Positions 1 through 11,293 of a stretch of 64,000 bases of DNA are shown piece by piece. Origin of the DNA: Burhinus oedicnemus (lineage: Eukaryota; Chordata; Aves; Charadriiformes; Burhinidae); the NCBI GenBank assembly GCA_008921705.1, contig VFFE01006074.1, forward strand, positions 277,797-341,796. Reading direction: 5' to 3'. Under the pieces are notes generated by a model. That model searched no databases. It was not told the DNA's origin and saw only the letters and a list, made by a program, of their open reading frames with translations. The position numbers and the translations under genes were made by a program. Each line of letters starts with the position of its first letter. Within the stretch, counting starts at the first letter, position 1.

Positions 1-3000
1 TGCAGAGATCACTGTGACCTGCATCTCCCAGGGCTTTGCAGGTGAAACTTGGCTATGTTCACAGCTCATCTGGAAATTTCTAAACAGGGTGAGATTAGGT
101 AAATTCTGAGTTCAGAACTGAATGGCAGAAAGGTTTCCTTCTTGTTGTCCATTATACATCCTTTAATGCTCACTCCTACATTTTCCAGAGCTGTTCCCAG
201 ACTTTTATGAAAAACTTGTGAAGTGGAAAGTGACACAGCAAAGCTGGCTGAATGACTTCATTTAAAAGCCCTTTAAAAACTCTGTTCCGTGTTAGAAACA
301 GTCAGCAAAACAAGATTGCAGAAACTTTTTAAAAAGCTTTTCCTCTCATCCTCACCATTACCAGGAACCCCTGTTTCTCACATATTAACCCTCTCTGATC
401 CAGGAAAGCCTGAGCTAGAAACTCACAGGAAAGAAACAGGGGAAAAAAGGAAAAAAACAGGTGCTTTGAGTTCGGTGGGGACAGACAGACATCCTTTCTC
501 AGCAGGTACCTGCTTAGTTCCAAACAAAAAAAAAAAATTCAAATGCTTTTGAAGTAAACTGTTTTGAATGACCAGAAACTACCCTTAAAGTATTTTTCAA
601 ACATTATCAATTATAATTAATTGGTAAAGATTTTGTTTGTTTGTTTTAGAAACAATGATGACCTTTTTTGTTCAAATTTCAAGTGTAAAACTAACCAAAA
701 AGCCTTCATTCAAGTAAAACCCATTCTTTCTCCTGTTATTCTGGTGAAGTTTGGTTCAGATTCTTACAGTACCACTGCAAATCCCTATTTAGTTAAATTA
801 ATCTTTTTTCATTGTCTAGGAATATTCTAAATGGCTTAATAAAAAGAAGTACTAAAAAAAGACTTGAATAGAAACAGGCTTCATTTGCACCCACATATCA
901 GCTCTTTAGATTTTGGCCCAGAGGTTCAAAACAAAATGCTTGCAGCTTGATTTCTAGATTCATATCAAACACAACTGGCACATATATCAGTAGATGTTGT
1001 ATCTTTGTATGTCAGGCCAACTTTTGTAGGCGTACAAATATGGACATGAATGCCTATTTGAGGCATGCATCTTAGAAACCTGTCTGTATTACTGTACTCG
1101 AGCTTAAAAACAATTCCCTAGAGCTTATGTGAAAGCAAAAAAGTTTTTTTTCCATACCAGTTAGGAGAGAATAATCAAAAAGCATCAAAGAAACTAAAGC
1201 AGAGGGGTCATCTATGTCAATTTTGGAAGGGCCAACAGGTAAAGGGTGAAGTCCAACCCAGAGATTTAATATCCATTCTATTTCAAAGGCGAAGATAAAG
1301 TTCACTCAGCATTGCTTAAAAATTATAATTTATTTTTAATAAAACCCGTTCACTCACTGGCCTGTTGGCTTGGCAGCCACTGCTTAATGCTGTCAACTGG
1401 AACATCTGAGTTTGGGAATAAACTCAAGTTCCCAGGACCCAGGCTGGCAGAGGGTAAGTGCATTTGGAGATGTTGCATTTGAGTCCCTGAAGGAGGGAAA
1501 ATGCCTGTAAAGCTCTTCAGGGATAGGAGATTCATGGGTTCTTATTACAGTAGCCTCCCTTATGTGTCATTTGTGTGCCTTCCTGGTTAGGGGGAACAGC
1601 ACAAGTGGATGGGGCCGTGAAGGGAATGAGGGCAAGGAACTAGTTTTTTTTCTGGGCAGTAGAGATCGGGGTCTAGACGCTGGGCTTTTTATGCCAGACT
1701 ATAGGAGAGAAAGAATAGTTCTTAAAAGAGGGAAATTAATTAGGGCTACAAATAACTCTGGGATGACTGGCGTGTTAACCCTGTGGGTGCTGTCATCACT
1801 GGAAACACCTAGCTGAACTGTGGGTCTTGCTCTCTATTTGCAAACACAGGTAGTGGAAAGTTATTCTGACATAGTGTGACATTAACGTTCATGACCCAGA
1901 TGTTAAGATATTCAGCATTTCGAATGATACTTTGTGTTATGTGGTTACCCATCCCTTAGGAACCCAATCAAGATTCACTACCTCGTTATGTTGAGGACTC
2001 CCTGGAGTCCTTGGGTGGAAATGCGATTGGCTCACATTGAGCACAGGACTAATGTGAAACATTGCATTCAATTCAGCCAGATTGCATTGAACCACTTTTC
2101 AGTAAGCTGTGAAATTCTTGCTGGATTCTTCTCATGAATGGGACTTTGGTTCAACCACAAGAAACTGTCTGAAAAGAGACTCTCTCTGCCTTTTTCTAGG
2201 TCATCCAGCTAATTGCATTAATTTTCAACTGTAGCCCCGCTTGTAAAGAGGCAGCAAAGACAGGGATTGTTTTTTGCCAGGCAGATTTCTCAGTCTCTCT
2301 TTTGGGAGAGCCATCTGGACTCCAGTTCATATTTTCAGTGCCATTTTCCTGGGCACCTCACCTATCCCTGCTGTTGGTTTTCTGTGGCAGTGAAAATCTC
2401 TGGCATGCCTCTCATAATGTTAACATTAAACCCATCAGTTGTACTTGGGGCAACCCACACATCTTCCTTTCTGATGCTAATTTGGTTTCCTCCCTGGCAG
2501 TCTGAAGTATCAAAGCCAGTCCTTTGCAGCATTTCTTCGGAACAGGCCATTCTAAAAAAGGGCTGGACACCATTTCTTTCCACTTTCTAGTGCTGATGTT
2601 CCAAGTCACTCATTATCTCTCTTTTTTTTCCCTTCAGTGGACAAATAGAGTCTTTAAAAGAGAAGAAAAGAATCCAAATATCCTTTGGTGTCAGCTATAA
2701 AAATTAAAGTTCAGTTGAATGCAGATATTTCCCTTCCTATCACAGTCAAGCCCTCCCTTCTGCAAGAATCTGGTCTTACGCTCTGTTTTACAGCCTCTGA
2801 CCTCAGGCTGCTTGAAAAAAGTGAAACCAGAAGGGACGTCTTGCCTGAAATTCAGTAGCATTGAGGTCAGTGGCTTTGGGCCTCAACAGAATATCTCAAA
2901 ACCATTTTGGCTATTTAGTGGCAGAAACTGAGTTTCTGAGGTGGGTGTGAGACGTAAAACACTTTCCTGTGAAAGCCAGCCTCTAAGGCAGAAGTCAGGA

Positions 3001-4102
3001 GGTGGGCTGGATGTTTTGCAGCATTGTGCTGTGGGATTTGGTTGGGTTACCCGGAAGGAATTGGCCTCAAAACTGGCCCTATGCTTCTTGCTGAAAGATT
3101 TCACCACTAACAGTTTGCAGAATTACATCTACAAATTATTGGCTGGTATTTCCTAGCAGAATTAATTTGTACTCTTTTTCCCCCTTTTTAAAAAAGGAAA
3201 AACCATTGCCTTTCCAAGGCAACATCAGAGTCCTTAACCAATACAGCATTTTATTTCCTTCAGGGGAAAAAAGCATCCTTCTGTTTCGTATAGATTTTAC
3301 ATGCATTGCAACACTCTTTTAACTTTTCCAGGCTTAGATTACAGTGCCTGCAGTCCTGGCATTAAAGCTGATTTACACCCCACAGTAAAGTAAAACACTG
3401 TCAGACTAAGAGCTTTGAAGGCCTTGACTTCATTGAGGTTAATGGAGTGCATCCCGTTAATGTCAGCTCAAGGATGGCTCAAGGAAAAACGGAATAATGT
3501 CAAAACTTAGCAAATTACAGGAAAAGTGACACTTAGTAGTGTTGTGAGGCTTATCCTTGGGACAAATATCAAAACCTGCCCTTTGCCATATATGCTACGC
3601 ATTCCTTCAATTTGTTCCGAGATGATTGACTGGACTAGATTTTTCTATATTCTGCCATAACAGGAGATTAAGCCTCCATGTGAATCTTCCATTCAAATAC
3701 CCATAGTAATTGCAGTTCTGAGAGTTCACTGAGGACTTTTGGTCAAGAAAAGACAGACTCAAATGAGGAACCAGTTAATCTGATATAAATACAAATTTTG
3801 CTCATGCTGAGGAACTGAGACGAGAGGATTTTGCTTAAACAGCTTTGAAGTGAACACTGAATTATTACCAGTGGATGACTCTATTACGATCAATAAGTTG
3901 ACTTTCTGAGAAAGGTTCTGTCACGGACACTTCAGCTCCTCATCATATTTAGTATTGGCTTCTTGTGTAAACAAGACCATGTTCCTGTCTCCCGAAATTT
4001 GCACCACCTTTTATAGTACTTTGACTCAGAATAGAGCCCGAGAGCCTCTCCTGTCAAAAAAGTAAGTATTTATTAATCACTTACCTCCTATAATATGTAT
4101 AA
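1..4102. other. Non-coding unique sequence
   Basis: AT-rich sequence without a recognisable exon, RNA gene or repeat family. Open frames are all about 107 codons or shorter, occur on both strands and resemble no protein I know. A short hairpin (7-base arms around a 3-base loop) lies at 3206-3222, just after a T5/A6 near-palindrome at 3185-3195. Around 3440-3560 there are several TTAATG-type homeodomain cores, too few to call an enhancer. I see nothing else to annotate. Confidence 0.6.
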
Positions 4103-4145
4103 CCACCTTACAACTGAAGAAATGGCATCACTGGAGAGTGACATC
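4103..4145 (+). repeat. Inverted repeat, left arm (43 bp)
   Basis: This arm begins CCACCTTACAACT and ends GTGACATC. Its reverse complement recurs at 4428-4470 with 41 of 43 positions identical; the differences are G/C at arm position 14 and C/T near the inner end. Similarity stops abruptly at both arm ends: neither the flanks nor the 282-base spacer continue the match. No target-site duplication is visible outside the arms (ATGTATAA on the left, CTGACAGC on the right), and the arm ends match no transposon terminus I recognise. Candidates are a templated inverted duplication or a remnant of a fold-back or MITE-like element. Confidence 0.9.
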
Positions 4146-4427
4146 TCCAGATTTGGTGAAAATTTCTATTTGAGATTTTGTTGGAGAAGAGGAAGGAGGA
4201 GAAGAATTGGAGATATTATGACCACAGGACCCCTTCTTTGAACACGGCCTTTCCATGCAAGTAGTTTTAGCTGTTTCAACTGCCAGTCAATAGACACATT
4301 ACAGTCCTTAGACAAGACATACATATTGTGCCAAGTGCAGATTCTGAAGTGTAAAAAACAGGATGGCTTCTCCTGTTTATGTCATGTCCTATCCCTCACT
4401 TATTCCTCCCCCTGTCCCTATAGCTTT

Positions 4428-4470
4428 GATATCACTCTCCAGTGATGCCATTTCTTGAGTTGTAAGGTGG
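4428..4470 (-). repeat. Inverted repeat, right arm (43 bp)
   Basis: This is the partner of the arm at 4103-4145, in the opposite orientation. The arms could pair into a 43-base stem with two mismatches around a 282-base loop, which is far too long for a microRNA precursor. The spacer (4146-4427) has a purine-rich stretch near 4182-4207 and no open frame of note. Two mismatches suggest an event that is not very recent. Confidence 0.9.
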
Positions 4471-7400
4471 CTGACAGCAGAAGGCTGAGAAATGCACATT
4501 TAGATCAAAACTTCCAAATTCACTGAGCAGTCAAGGGGCTAGCAAGACCAGCTACCGTCTTCCTCCTCAGATATTCTAAAAGTTGTCCTAAGAAATTATT
4601 AGGTGATTCAGATAATTTTCAGTATTGTGGTGGGCACCGTTGCCACTTAAACGGGCCTGAAAACAGAGTCTAGGTAGCACCTACACCTCTATCTCTTCTT
4701 CCAGTACATTTCTCTTTCATTACTCATGGTCAAGTTTGTAAATGACAAGTTCCTTTCAGTACTGTAAGCCAACTGTTTCTAGTGCATCCATGCTGTAGCA
4801 TCTGCTGCTATCTCCAATGTTCTTGTGGTCTTCAACAGTGTGAAAACCTTGTTATCCAGTGGGACTAAAGTCTGTCTCGTGTTGCCTTGTCCCTAGTATT
4901 TCTTCAGCAAGGACACTGAATGGATCTGGGTGTTGGCAGGTCCTGGTCTTTAAGCACTCCACAGATTACATTCTTTTGATGTACCTAAGGAGTAGCTGTA
5001 TGAGCTATATGAGGAAGGTTGTAAAATTAAGCAGTGTAAGGAAGGAGAGTTTCCAACATTTCCCACAAAGCCTCAGCAGATGGTAGGAGTCAGGTTCCTC
5101 TAGATGCATCAAGAGAAAGACGATTGTGAGGTTATTTTCCAAGAGACTCCTCCTAATTTTCACTTTACAGTGAGCAAGTTGGATTTATCTGGGGCCTCTC
5201 TCTCTCTTGGATGAGTCATACACATGGATTTTTGTGCATACACTTCTGGATTAATCAGCAATTTCACTTTGACTCACTCCCTTTCTGTTCGCTCCTCATT
5301 AAACGGTCCAGCAAATGACTTTGTGTTCAGTCCTGTGCTTATCCAATCCCACAAGTTTTGGCATTCTCTTATACGGTGAAAGGATGAAACCAATTTCAGG
5401 CTGCAAACAAGTGAATTTAGAAAGGACACTTATGAAGAGTGAATTTAAAATGAACCATGTGGCCAAGCTGCCCAATCAGAATGGATAAATCCCAGCAACA
5501 AATTGCCCGTGAACAGACAAGGGAAAAAGACTATTTATTTGAATGACTTCACAGCTGAACTCACGCAATATGTACATTTGAAAGCAAAAAATGAAATACA
5601 AGTCATCCAAGAAACAACCTGCTATGAATCATTGACAAAGAAATGCATTTGCAAGAAAGAGTCTCAAATAACAAAATTCTTGCATGAGGCAGCATGTTTC
5701 AGGTTCAAGTCTTACATGAGACCAAAGCTCCTGAATGGACCCTTAATATAAAACACAAAAAACCACTCCCATACCTTTAGCTGGTTTATATTTTGGGCAA
5801 GACATGGGTATTAACTCCTTCCTTTCTCTGATCTGTCTGGTGACTTTTTTTGAATGTTGAGTTTTGCAAAACCGATGTCCTTTTTTTTTTCTCCTGGGGA
5901 AGGCCTGGGCAAGGATGACCAATTCGCTCCAAGCAGTGCAAGCAGAATGACTAAAATCCTGTACATAGCTCAGAACACATAATCTAGGCTAAGTCACAGA
6001 GCTGGCTTGCCAAAAGGACATGAATGAAAACCAACTTCAGCTCCTGCTGGTGGCAAGCTTGGAGGAAAGATGATCTGTTTAAGTCTAGTCTCTTTCCTTG
6101 GGCAGTCCCTTGTTCAAAATGAAAACTAAAATAATACCAGAGTGCCAGTATGTTTACTGAAAAGCCCTGCATGGCATAAGCACTGTGTGGTCCAGGTGAC
6201 TATCTGCCAAAGAGTCTGCACAGAGAGACATAGCAGGCGTTTCCAACACCACGCACTGCCTGCATGCTCCTCTTCTAGAGCCTCTGTACTTCTGCAGTCT
6301 ATTGTGCTCCAGTAGGAATGGCCCTAAGGACCTGAAAACTTCCAGTTTAGATTTAAGTTGAACACATTTCTCCTGAGAAAGCAAAATGTGGAGCAATTCA
6401 AACCCAATTTCTCCTTTTCAGTTCCTTTATAAGGAGGCAATCTCTCTGGCAGGCGCAACATAGTTCAGCTTGAAAGAAGGATGGGACTGAGGGTTTCATT
6501 TCAGTTCCATTTCTAAAATCTGATGGTCACTGTGAAGCCCAGTATGCTTTTTTTCTGCACTGGGAGAGTGCAATTTTTTTTCCCCAGCAGTTTAGAGGAC
6601 TTTTCTGGGGATGAGAGGGCATTGGGGTGAAATGTCACAGCTTTAATGGCAAGTTACCCAGGCTTTCTTTGTTAGGGATATGTGATATATTTGCATGTCT
6701 ACAGAATATTTGCCACACTCTTCCATGAGGCATTGAAGCCAGGCTTTCAAATGCCGAGTAAATCTTTATTCCTTTTTCATGCCCAGTTTAATTTATTCCA
6801 TCAGCACTGGCTACATAAAGACATAAATCATCCCAAGGAACAGCACAAAACAACCAGCATCAATTTGTAATTTCTAATGATTGAGCTGCAACTGGCAGGC
6901 AGCCAGAAATTAGTGCACTTCATCTTTTCCTTAGGTTTCATATAATAAAATGAATAATTGGGGTAATCAATTTGGGGGAAAAAAAAAAAAAGCTGCACCT
7001 GTTTTTCTCACAGCAGAATTTGGAGAGCAGAACCTGCCAGTTGGAGACTACAACATCCTGGTTGGTAAGAGGCCTTGATTTGGGAAGAAACAAAGAGAGG
7101 TCCTGAAGTTCATGGGGAAAGTAAACACCTTGAATGTTCAGACATATCTCCAGAGCTGCACAGTCATTTGTCACTGGAGATCTGCAGAAGGACAAGGTCT
7201 CTCATGAGGTTTCCAGCTCCACCGATTGGGGAGTGCAACACAAAAATATGGGAAGAATCAAATGCCATTCTTTCTAGCCAGTCTTCAAACTCTGCATAGT
7301 GCTATTGACCTCAGCTGCTCTAAACATTTGCAGAGAGTACGATTTGAAGAATTTAGGATGTTCGAGGGAAGAGACGTTTCTAAAATAAGCCTATGCTTCA

Positions 7401-10400
7401 CAAAAGTGCTCTCAAAGTAGTCTGGATTATCTCCTTCCCTCTCCTCTTCCATGTCTTCCTATGAGAAAATGTACCGGAGGGAACAAGTCTGTATCGGGAG
7501 TGGCTTCCTCATGGTTTTCAGACAGTGGCTGTGGGTAATCAGTAGCTTGAAAGAGAAGAGCCCATGGATAACATGTTGAGGAACTAATCCAGGACAGATG
7601 TGAGAGCACATTCAGAGACTCCTCTTCCATAATGTCTGGCAGACTCAACAAGCTGAGTGAACTCTGCAGTAGACTTGGGTCTTTGATTACTCTGGGTAAG
7701 TGCATGATAATGAGGGAAAGGGGCAAGGGAGGGCATGAACCTCGTGCATCAGTCAGAGCCCCCTACCTTTGAATGCACATTGCTATCTGCCGCGTGAACT
7801 GAAGGAGCAATTGGCAGAGGTAGTATGTTGTTACCGTACAAGAACAGATGGTTAAAGGGAGATGTGATACATTTATGTGTCTGCTAGCCAGCAAAAATAT
7901 ATGGATATTCAAAATCCTGGCTCCTCTTCCTGATTCTGGGAGGAAATGTGGCCTAAGCCAGTACACTCAACACAATCAATCACTTAGATTTAGTGTGTAA
8001 TCTTTCTAAAAGGCAGATTGTCATAAAAGGGATCTTTGCTTTGTATACATCTCTTATAAAACCTTTCCACAAACTTATTTTTAAAACGTATAAATGGACC
8101 CTATCTGTCTCCTCAGGCAGTGATATAGGGATGACTTCAATGGCAAACTGAAAAAATGAGTTGAGACTAATAATCATGACCTTCTATGAGGTTGGCAGCT
8201 CACTGCACTTTTCTGTAGCTCAAAGAACAAACATTGTGACCACCTATATTACTGGTTTTTTTGCAGTTATGCCCTTTTGTTCAGGATTGCAACTCATCTG
8301 CCTGCCATGTAAAAAAAGTTTATAGTACAGACTGGCACTTTTCAGACACAATGTGTGGAGACTTTGGTGGCTGGACTACATTCAGTTCTTACAAGCTCTA
8401 AGGATCACGTGCACATTGCCATGTCCAAGGGTTTAACCCCAACATAACAGCACCTTCTTCTTCCCCAGTTCATTCCCTCTCAAGTTTCCCCCTGAAAGCA
8501 TTAAAATTTCAGACTGTTTCAAAAAAAACAGTTAGGGAAAAAATGTGTGATTTAGAAGAGTAATTTATTTTCCTCCATCTCTTTTTCAGAAATGGCCAGA
8601 CTGTTAAAACATTAATTACCAAAAAAACACCCCAACAAAAAAAAAAAAATCCAGAAAAAAAGCCAGCCCGAGGCAGAGCATGAACATGGAAAGCTTCAGT
8701 CCAAATGATTAAAATTTGACAAAGCTATAAATCCATGAAAAGAAGAACTTACTCTGGAGAGTGTCAAGAAAAGTTTAATACCCATATTGTTATTCTCAAT
8801 GTTAATTACATAATGCGTTAATAAATGGGTAGGGGTTGTTATTCACAGAGGTGCATTTGGCCAGAACTGCACTTACTGCCCCTTAGGAATTCACTTTCTC
8901 ACAGCAGCTGCTGGAAGAAACGCTATCTGCTGGGCAGACACTGCTGTGTTGTTTGGAACTGCAAGAAAGGAGTAAGATCCCATGTAAGGTTATGAACCCC
9001 TTTTCACCTTGTGTTATGCATCATCAATCTTTAAACATGATGTTCCCGTTCACATTCAAGCAAATATCATACTACCATAAAAATTCCTTAAAAAAAAATA
9101 AAAAAAAAATCACCAAACCAGTTATAAAGGTAGTGAACAGAGAAGCTGATTCATTGTAATAAGCTCAAATGAGAGATAATGATCTAAATACCTCCACATT
9201 TTAGGAAAATGTGCACCTGGAATCTACCCAGGACTTTCACAATGGGCTGAACCAGCTCCTTCAGACTCTGGGAAAGTTCAGACCCACGTTCCCACTCCCT
9301 GGCTCGGAACCATCTCAGCTTTGATCTTGTGTATATTTCATCAAGTTGCACACCACTGGTTCCTCATTGTGGCTCAGGTTGATTGCATCATTTACGAAAA
9401 GTGCTATGGAAGGTATGGGGAAAATAACCATTTTTGGTACACAAACACACACACACACAGAGTAAGAAAAAAGATAAAGGAAAGCAAAGAAAGAAAGAGA
9501 CAGAAGGAGGAGGTGGCACATTATATCCTGTGAGCTATTTTCACTAAGATGTGTGGCTGTGAGGGTGAAATGCTGCCATCATGAGATTTATTTATTCTCA
9601 GCCGGAAGTTATGGGCCTGAAGAGGGGATTTCCCAATGAAATTTTGTGGTTTGTGTTATGCAGGAAGTAAGACCCTGTGAGTCTTAATGGTCACTGAAAG
9701 CTTTAAAGACATTTCAGCATGCTTGCAAGATACACTCACAGGAGTTTCACTGAGCAGGCAACTACACCTGGCATCCCAGCAGATGGATAATTTCCATTGG
9801 CTTCACATTTGCTCGGGCAAAAATCAAGACTTGGGCTCCTGATTCCTGTCTCAGACTGGAACCACTTTGAGCCTGTGGTGATGTTTCCAACAACATATTT
9901 GTTTGGTTCTCTCCATGAGCTCAGCCTGAACCCTACTGATTTGGAAAAATGAGCCAGAGCAAATGACCCAGCTTGGGAGTGTTTCATAAGTACCGATATG
10001 ACACATAGAAACAGGCGTTTGCATGCCTGGAGGAGCATAGGCACCATAAGGGATCTTTGAGCAAATTTGCCTTCTATCTCTTCAGGGTACCGAGATTATG
10101 TTTCACAAGGCTCTAGTCACAGCTTCTAAATTGCCCAGTTAACCTGGACTTAATCCCACCAGAAAAAATAAAAAGAAAAAACCTCCTTGAATCTATTACA
10201 TTCTTTAACCCAAATATTTTACCAAAGAAGCGGCTTTTAGTCCCAGCTACCCAGCTTAGAATGTCAATTTAAGAAATGTTTTGTGTCAATGTTTTCAACA
10301 GACACCAGAAGAGATGGACTCTTCACTGGTGAGCACTGAACAAATGAAAGAGCTGTATCTGCCCCGTGCCTCTGTTCCTGCAAATGAGACTGTAAATGCT

Positions 10401-10619
10401 TACTAATTTCTAAGGAGCTTGTGGAGCTCTGCAGGGAAGGGCCACAGAGAGCAGGAGACCTCCTCTTCCTCATTTCATTCATCTTAATCCCGTCATAGAG
10501 CAATAACTGAGGGCAGTATGCTGCCTGAGTTGCGATTTCAAAGGAAGGTAGCCCTATATCCATAGTACAACCCAGCTCTAATGACTCCTTGGTAAAAAAG
10601 CAACAGGAGTTTCTCAGTG
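4471..10619. other. Non-coding unique sequence
   Basis: No gene or repeat family recognised. A short (CA)n tract lies near 9444-9460, followed by a purine-rich stretch to about 9515. A small inverted repeat TAATTTCT/AGAAATTA at 6868-6875 and 6905-6912 encloses a CTGGC/GCCAG hairpin. An AT-rich homeodomain-like cluster lies at 8801-8826 and is listed separately. Open frames do not exceed about 103 codons and look like chance. Confidence 0.55.
8801..8826. promoter_or_regulatory. Clustered TAAT/GTTAAT motifs (possible enhancer core)
   Basis: Within 26 bases there are two GTTAAT half-sites (8801 and 8817), as recognised by HNF1-type factors, and several TAAT/ATTA homeodomain cores, including a TAATGC element reminiscent of POU sites. 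The motifs are directly visible. Regulatory function is inference from motif density in an AT-rich background, where chance clusters are common. Confidence 0.2.
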
Positions 10620-10685
10620 GTAAACAGTATTAATCACCATTTCCCATTGGTGCAGCCTATTAGGAAGCGATTAAAGACTGTTTAC
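10620..10685. repeat. Short inverted repeat with forkhead-like ends
   Basis: The left arm (10620-10635) starts GTAAACAGT and ends TTAATC. The right arm (10669-10685) is its near reverse complement, starting GATTAA and ending ACTGTTTAC, with one 1- or 2-base unpaired stretch inside. GTAAACA is the core bound by FOX factors, so the two arms carry divergent FOX-like sites about 50 bases apart. An inverted CCAAT box (ATTGG) sits in the loop near 10646. A G-quadruplex pattern begins six bases downstream. Confidence 0.6.
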
Positions 10686-10690
10686 AATGA

Positions 10691-10712
10691 GGGAGGGAGG
10701 GTGTCATGGGGG
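10691..10712 (+). other. Canonical G-quadruplex motif
   Basis: Four G-runs (10691-10693, 10695-10697, 10699-10701 and 10708-10712) are separated by loops of 1, 1 and 6 bases. This satisfies the usual G3+N1-7 rule, and short single-base loops favour a stable parallel fold. It lies immediately 3' of the inverted repeat at 10620-10685. Confidence 0.8.
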
Positions 10713-11270
10713 TGGTATTTGTTTTGACAACTATTCATTTCCCAAAATCCCTGGGAACCATGTTCCTGGTTTAACTACATGGAAATCTCTGAGGTGAAAG
10801 GACTGAGACAAAGTATTATTCCTTTCTCACTCCCTTGTGCCACAGTCTACATTCTCTGTCTCCGTCAGCTGGTCTCAAAAAGTGACACTGTCTGCAAAGA
10901 CCCTTAACTTTCCCCCAGAAGGTGGTTGCTGTCTACTGCTGGGACCCCATGGCCTGTGAGGTGGTTTTGGAATTTGGGTGAGCAATTGGTTTCTCCAAGA
11001 CCCGTTTACCCAAGTCCATTTAATTCTTTTGGCTTTGGGCACAATCTTGTGTTCCTGCTGTCACTCTTCTATTCCCTAATACAAATATTTTGAGGCAGTT
11101 TCTTTGCAGAATAAAATGCCTACAAACACTGCAGGTTGGTTGCCTCATGCCTGGCAAACCTCCAACAGCTAACCCATGTCCTGCTCATTTTCCAGGAACC
11201 TTCCTTAAATAAAATTAATTCTTGCCTAGGTGGACTTTTATCATCAAGCCAAAAGTATAGGGATCAGAGC

Positions 11271-11293
11271 CAATTAATGATTAGAAGTAAACA
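11271..11293. promoter_or_regulatory. TAAT-core cluster next to a FOX-like site
   Basis: CAATTAATGATTAG at 11271-11284 contains overlapping TAATTG, TAATGA and GATTAG homeodomain cores. It is followed at 11287-11293 by GTAAACA, a forkhead consensus. The arrangement resembles developmental enhancers, but conservation cannot be judged from one sequence. Confidence 0.2.

Noticed and set aside
4103..4470. MicroRNA or other short hairpin RNA precursor
   Set aside because: The 282-base loop is far too long for a canonical precursor.
4103..4470. Tc1/mariner or hAT element with terminal inverted repeats
   Set aside because: No TA or 8-base target-site duplication flanks the arms, and the arm ends match no terminus I know.
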